A stretch of 36,389 nucleotides of DNA, taken from assembly GCA_035530875.1 (NCBI GenBank), contig DATKUB010000031.1, forward strand, positions 1 through 36,389, read 5' to 3'. Made by a program: the position numbers and the translations under genes. The notes under the pieces were generated by a model. It had not been told where the DNA came from. It saw only the letters and a program-made list of their open reading frames with translations, and searched no databases. Of the stretch, positions 33,073 to 36,389 are shown in pieces. Within the stretch, counting starts at the first letter, position 1. Each line of letters opens with the position of its first letter. This DNA comes from JANXYY01 sp035530875. GTDB taxonomy: Bacteria; Actinomycetota; Actinomycetes; Nanopelagicales; Nanopelagicaceae.

Positions 33073-34908
33073 CTAGAAAGACTCTTCAGCCAAGTCCATG
33101 ATCGCGTTGTCCGTGGTCTCCACAATTACGCGATCCGCTGAAAGGGGTGGCAAGAAGTTCTGCGCAAAGAACTTGGCAGCAGCCACCTTCCCTTCATAGA
33201 ACGAACGATCTCTTGTCGAAAGTCCGCTTTCCTTGAGTTTCTCGCTCGCTACTTCTCCCGATCGGAGGAGGAGCCAGGCGGTAATTAATTCACCGGTGGC
33301 TAGGAGCAGTCGAGAGGAATTAAGTCCGACTTTATAAATTTCGCGCGGCTCACTTTGCGAATCCATTGCATGCCCGACCATTGTTCCAACCATTGTTTGC
33401 ACATCATCAAGCGCCTGGCTCAGTAGTTCTCGCTCGTGGCTAAGGGTTCCATCGCCCGGATCTCCCTTTGCAAATTGGGCGATTTCACTTGCTAAAAGCG
33501 CTAATGCCTCACCGCGATCGCGGACAATTTTCCTGAAGAAAAAGTCCAGCCCTTGGATCGCGGTAGTGCCTTCGTAGAGCGTGTCGATCTTTGCGTCTCG
33601 GACGTATTGTTCCAACGGCCAGTCCTTGGTGAACCCGGATCCGCCAAAAATCTGGAGGCTCTCGGTCCCGAGTAAAACCCACGATTTTTCACTGCCGTAT
33701 CCCTTAACTACTGGCAGTAGCAGGTCGTTAAGAGCGACAAGCTTCTTCGGATCCTCTCCCTTGCTGCGGGCGATGATGATGTCGTCTTGAATGCTTGCTG
33801 TGTATAGAACAAGTGCGCGCATTCCCTCCGAGTAAGACTTTTGCGTCATAAGTGAACGTCGGACGTCTGGGTGGTGGCTGATTGTTACCCGTGGGCTTGT
33901 CTTGTCAGCCGTCTGAGTTAGATCTGGTCCCTGCACGCGGGTCTTCGCGTAAGCAAGTGCCTGCTGATATCCGGCTCCCAGAGTTGCAATAGCCTTCGTT
34001 CCAACCATCATGCGCGCGAACTCGATCACCTTGAACATTTGCGCAATGCCGTCGTGCACTTCGCCGAGCAGGTAACCGACGCAAGGCGCATTTTCGCCCA
34101 TCTTGAATTCACAGGTGCTCGAAATATTGAGCCCCATCTTGTGTTCTATGTTTGTGACAAATATTCCATTGCGCTCGCCAAGTTTCCCGGTCTGCCAATC
34201 AACCATGAATTTGGGCACGACGAATAAACTCAAGCCCTTTGTGCCGGGCCCTGCACCTTCGGGTCTGGCTAGAACTAGGTGAACGACGTTCTCTTCGAGA
34301 TCGCTCTCGCCGGAAGTAATGAATCTCTTGGTTCCGGTTAGATGCCAAGTGCCGTCACTCTGAGCGACCGCCTTTGAGCGCCCAGCGCCGACGTCGCTGC
34401 CAGCCTCTGGTTCCGTCAGCATCATGGTCGCAGTCCAGTGATTGTCTAGCATCTGCTTGGCGAAAAGTTTCTGTTCTTCGGTCCCAAGTGAGTAGATAAC
34501 ATTTGCGAAAGAAGAGCCGCTGGAGTACAGGTGCACTCCTGGATTTGAGCCAAGCACCATCTCTCCAATTGCCCAGCGCAGGGTTGGTGGAATTACGATG
34601 CCGCCTAATTCGGCTGGCGCATCCATCCGCCACCACTCGCCGTCCATATATGCGCGGTAGGACTTGTGGAAGATTTCAGGCAATTTTGCATCACCGGTAG
34701 TTGGGTCAAAACTGACGCCTTGGCGGTCACCCTCAACAAATGAGTCAGCGAGTTCGTTCTCGGCTAGGCGCTTCATTTCTTCCAACATGCCGACTGCCGT
34801 GTCTTGGTCATACTCGTCGAACGGGGCGACGCCCAGGACCTTATCCCGCTCGAGCAGGTCAAAGAGTAGGAACTCAATGTCACGAAGATTGGCGATGTAG
34901 TGGCCCAT
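33073..34908 (-). CDS. Acyl-CoA dehydrogenase (FadE5-like)
   Basis: FAD-dependent enzyme that makes the first double bond in fatty acid beta-oxidation. The 611-residue length fits the long FadE5-type class rather than the 380-residue classical form. Motifs include MMLTEPEAGSDVGAGRSKA and HLTGTKRFITSGESDL in the FAD-binding middle domain, QIFGGSGFTKDWPLEQYVRD, and the catalytic Glu in YEGTTAIQGLDF. The N-terminus MGHYIANLRDIEFLLFDLL is characteristic. GAGGAG lies 7 bases before the ATG. A TetR-type palindrome about 55 bases upstream probably controls it. No partner thiolase or hydratase is adjacent. Confidence 0.93.
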   Translation of the reverse strand: MGHYIANLRDIEFLLFDLLERDKVLGVAPFDEYDQDTAVGMLEEMKRLAENELADSFVEGDRQGVSFDPTTGDAKLPEIFHKSYRAYMDGEWWRMDAPAELGGIVIPPTLRWAIGEMVLGSNPGVHLYSSGSSFANVIYSLGTEEQKLFAKQMLDNHWTATMMLTEPEAGSDVGAGRSKAVAQSDGTWHLTGTKRFITSGESDLEENVVHLVLARPEGAGPGTKGLSLFVVPKFMVDWQTGKLGERNGIFVTNIEHKMGLNISSTCEFKMGENAPCVGYLLGEVHDGIAQMFKVIEFARMMVGTKAIATLGAGYQQALAYAKTRVQGPDLTQTADKTSPRVTISHHPDVRRSLMTQKSYSEGMRALVLYTASIQDDIIIARSKGEDPKKLVALNDLLLPVVKGYGSEKSWVLLGTESLQIFGGSGFTKDWPLEQYVRDAKIDTLYEGTTAIQGLDFFFRKIVRDRGEALALLASEIAQFAKGDPGDGTLSHERELLSQALDDVQTMVGTMVGHAMDSQSEPREIYKVGLNSSRLLLATGELITAWLLLRSGEVASEKLKESGLSTRDRSFYEGKVAAAKFFAQNFLPPLSADRVIVETTDNAIMDLAEESF

Positions 34909-34963
34909 CTTGGGCTCCTCAATTCTCTGGTCCTGTGGCGGCGCTGCCCCGGTAGCCGCTTAT

Positions 34964-34979
34964 GTTACTCGCCAGTAAC
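34964..34979. promoter_or_regulatory. TetR-type palindrome upstream of acyl-CoA dehydrogenase
   Basis: GTTACT-CGCC-AGTAAC: perfect 6-bp arms with a 4-base centre, 55 bases before the ATG at 34908. The form TTACTNNNNAGTAA resembles TetR-family operators. On the minus strand TAACAT (34967-34962) overlaps it and may be the -10 box. No tetR gene lies in the window. Confidence 0.5.
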
Positions 34980-35025
34980 TACCGGTGCCTACCAAGGACC
35001 CAGGCACTTTCTCAGTTGGGTTGGT

Positions 35026-35088
35026 GAGGCAAGCCGCCGCTCACGGGAGGCAAGCCGCCGCTCACGGGAGGCAAGCCGCCGCTCACGG
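35026..35088 (+). repeat. Three perfect 21-bp tandem repeats
   Basis: Units at 35026-35046, 35047-35067 and 35068-35088 are identical. Each reads GAGGCAAGCC, then GCCGCTCACGG. They lie between the acyl-CoA dehydrogenase promoter and the left end of the IS element. The rest of 34909-35138 (dehydrogenase promoter palindrome aside) shows no gene. The recent, unmutated copies suggest replication slippage. Confidence 0.95.
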
Positions 35089-35138
35089 TGATGGATGGAG
35101 CGGACGACGGTGTGTGGTTTCTTGACATAGTTCATATA

Positions 35139-35157
35139 TGTCTCCAGACATCGTTCA
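35139..35157 (+). repeat. IS left inverted repeat
   Basis: TGTCTCCAGACATCGTTCA, identical to the reverse complement of the right repeat. The first 12 bases are themselves a near palindrome (TGTCT-CC-AGACA). Confidence 0.93.
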
Positions 35158-35169
35158 GACTCTGGGGGC

Positions 35170-36345
35170 ATGTCGAAGAATCGGATTATTGTCACCAGCG
35201 TTGTTTTAGAAGGCAGGCTCAAAAGCGAGGTTGCCCGCGATTATGGGGTCTCCTACCGGTGGGTCCACACCCTGGTTACCCGTTACCTGGCCGGTGGTTG
35301 GGATGGGATCGAGGCTCGTTCTCGAAGACCACGGTCGAATTCTCGCCAGATCACCTCTGAGCTTGAGTCGGAGATTGTTGCCCTGCGTCTTTGGCTTACC
35401 AAGGAAGGCCATGATGCTGGCGCCCACACGATCGGGTTCCACCTACAGCAACGCCACGGACATAGCCCGGTTGTCTCAACGATCTGGAAGGTACTTAAAC
35501 GCCGTGGCCTGATCACCGCGCAGCCTAAGAAACGTCCACGCTCTTCCTACATCCGTTTTCAAGCTGAACTACCTAATGAGACTTGGCAATCAGATTTCAC
35601 TCATTGGAAACTCGCCTCCGGTGCTGGGGTGGAGATCCTTACTTTCCTTGATGATCACTCCCGTCTTGCCTTATCTATCACCTGCCACAAGGTTGTGACC
35701 GGCCAAATCGTGGTTGCTGATTTCCGGGAAAACACCAATGAATATGGGCCTCCAGCCTCCACTTTGACCGATAACGGGTTGGTCTTCACCACCAGATTCA
35801 GATACGGGCCCAACGCATTCGAAAACGAACTTCGCCTACTTGGCATCACACAGAAAAATGGTCGCCCGAATCACCCACAGACCCAAGGCAAAGTCGAAAG
35901 ATTTCAACAAACGTTGAAGAACTGGCTGACCAAACAACCACTGACCTCATCACTTCCCGAGCTACAAACCCAACTCGATACTTTCCGCACCTACTACAAC
36001 ACCATCCGCCCACATCGATCCCTTGACCGCAGAACACCACTTCAGGCATACAACGCCAGGGGCAAAGCTGGTCCCATCAGCAACGTCAACGGGCACTGGC
36101 GAATCCGCCAAGACCGCATCGGCGATGGCGGCGTGGTCACCCTGCGCTATAACTCACGGATCTACCACATCGGTGTTGGACGCACCCTCAAAGGCACCCG
36201 CGTGAAACTCCTCATCCACGATGCGCACATCCGCATAATTCACGACACAACCGGTGAACTACTCCGAGAACTCATCCTGGACCCAACCCGCAACTACCAA
36301 CCCCAGAAAACACAGAACCCCCTCCCGAAGGAGGAGGAAATCTGA
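35170..36345 (+). CDS. IS481 family transposase
   Basis: DDE transposase of 391 residues. The N-terminus has helix-turn-helix domains (SEVARDYGVSYRWVHTLVTRYL and, from about residue 75, a second HTH with STIWKVLKRRGLI). The catalytic core has Asp in WQSDFTHW, Asp in TLTDNGLVF and Glu in GKVERFQQTL, followed by YYNTIRPHRSLDRRTP, typical of IS481. The gene is uninterrupted, so the element may be active. ATG 35170 lies 12 bases inside the left inverted repeat, with GGGGG directly before it. Confidence 0.94.
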   Translation: MSKNRIIVTSVVLEGRLKSEVARDYGVSYRWVHTLVTRYLAGGWDGIEARSRRPRSNSRQITSELESEIVALRLWLTKEGHDAGAHTIGFHLQQRHGHSPVVSTIWKVLKRRGLITAQPKKRPRSSYIRFQAELPNETWQSDFTHWKLASGAGVEILTFLDDHSRLALSITCHKVVTGQIVVADFRENTNEYGPPASTLTDNGLVFTTRFRYGPNAFENELRLLGITQKNGRPNHPQTQGKVERFQQTLKNWLTKQPLTSSLPELQTQLDTFRTYYNTIRPHRSLDRRTPLQAYNARGKAGPISNVNGHWRIRQDRIGDGGVVTLRYNSRIYHIGVGRTLKGTRVKLLIHDAHIRIIHDTTGELLRELILDPTRNYQPQKTQNPLPKEEEI

Positions 36346-36365
36346 ACCATGTCTGGAGACACCCA

Positions 36366-36384
36366 TGAACGATGTCTGGAGACA
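36366..36384 (+). repeat. IS right inverted repeat
   Basis: TGAACGATGTCTGGAGACA, the exact reverse complement of the left repeat. Only five bases of flanking DNA remain in the window. Confidence 0.93.
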
Positions 36385-36389
36385 GGACA

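Larger units (their letters stand above)
35139..36384 (+). mobile_element. IS481-family insertion sequence, complete
   Basis: 1246-bp element bounded by perfect 19-bp inverted repeats: TGTCTCCAGACATCGTTCA at 35139-35157 and its reverse complement at 36366-36384. It carries one intact transposase gene. The right end has a second copy of the inner TGTCTGGAGACA motif at 36350-36361, 23 bases from the terminal copy. Flanking bases (left ATATA, right GGACA) show no obvious target duplication, but only five bases remain on the right. Confidence 0.93.

Noticed and set aside
35026..35088. CRISPR or IS end repeats
   Set aside because: Perfect head-to-tail units without spacers, unrelated in sequence to the IS inverted repeats.
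35134..36389. Target-site duplication of the IS element
   Set aside because: Left flank ATATA and right flank GGACA do not match, and too few right-flank bases remain to test longer duplications.

Overview
The window looks like a chromosomal segment from an actinobacterium (Actinomycetota). It is moderately GC-rich by eye. It carries hallmark actinobacterial families: DUF6049 and DUF5318 proteins, a PadR-inositol-phosphate synthase pair, and a MDMPI-type protein of the mycothiol-linked fold. Its gene order matches the oriC-flanking regions of actinobacteria. I cannot fix the genus from the sequence alone.

Bases 1-6490 hold thioredoxin reductase (cut by the window edge), murJ, a DUF6049 membrane protein and a NUDIX hydrolase on the minus strand, divergent from pcnA on the plus strand. 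In Mycobacterium tuberculosis this block lies on one side of oriC. Bases 6453-18497 hold an MFS transporter, the padR-ino1 operon, DUF5318, a class A penicillin-binding protein, an alanine racemase-like/FemAB-like/endonuclease IV operon, and then rpsF-ssb-rpsR-rplI and dnaB. In M. tuberculosis the padR-ino1, DUF5318, PBP, rpsF and dnaB genes lie on the other side of oriC, so the two arms are joined here. A directional cluster of DnaA-box-like 9-mers lies just upstream of dnaB.

Bases about 18580-22944 look like accessory cargo: a 23-bp tandem repeat leading into an AAA/DUF4143 ATPase, an HSL-type esterase, a small nucleotidyltransferase and a second MFS transporter. Bases 23088-26020 form a metalloid/redox locus. 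A permease, a mini-thioredoxin and a 12-residue cysteine-rich peptide with an excellent ribosome-binding site run leftward. arsR and acr3 run rightward. The shared spacer holds three palindromes.

Bases 26062-34908 are metabolic: a DMT exporter with a HisC/Pat-type aminotransferase, a 2-oxoacid dehydrogenase E1alpha-E1beta-E2 operon without E3, a MDMPI-fold protein, a nitrilase-family amidase and a FadE5-like acyl-CoA dehydrogenase behind a TetR-type palindrome. Three perfect 21-bp tandem repeats and a complete IS481-family element close the window.

A theme across the window is leaderless initiation. At least eight genes have a TANNNT -10 hexamer placed 6-8 nt before the start codon and no ribosome-binding site. 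Genes inside operons and the ribosomal-protein operon use Shine-Dalgarno sequences or stop-start overlaps. No tRNA, rRNA or CRISPR array was seen.
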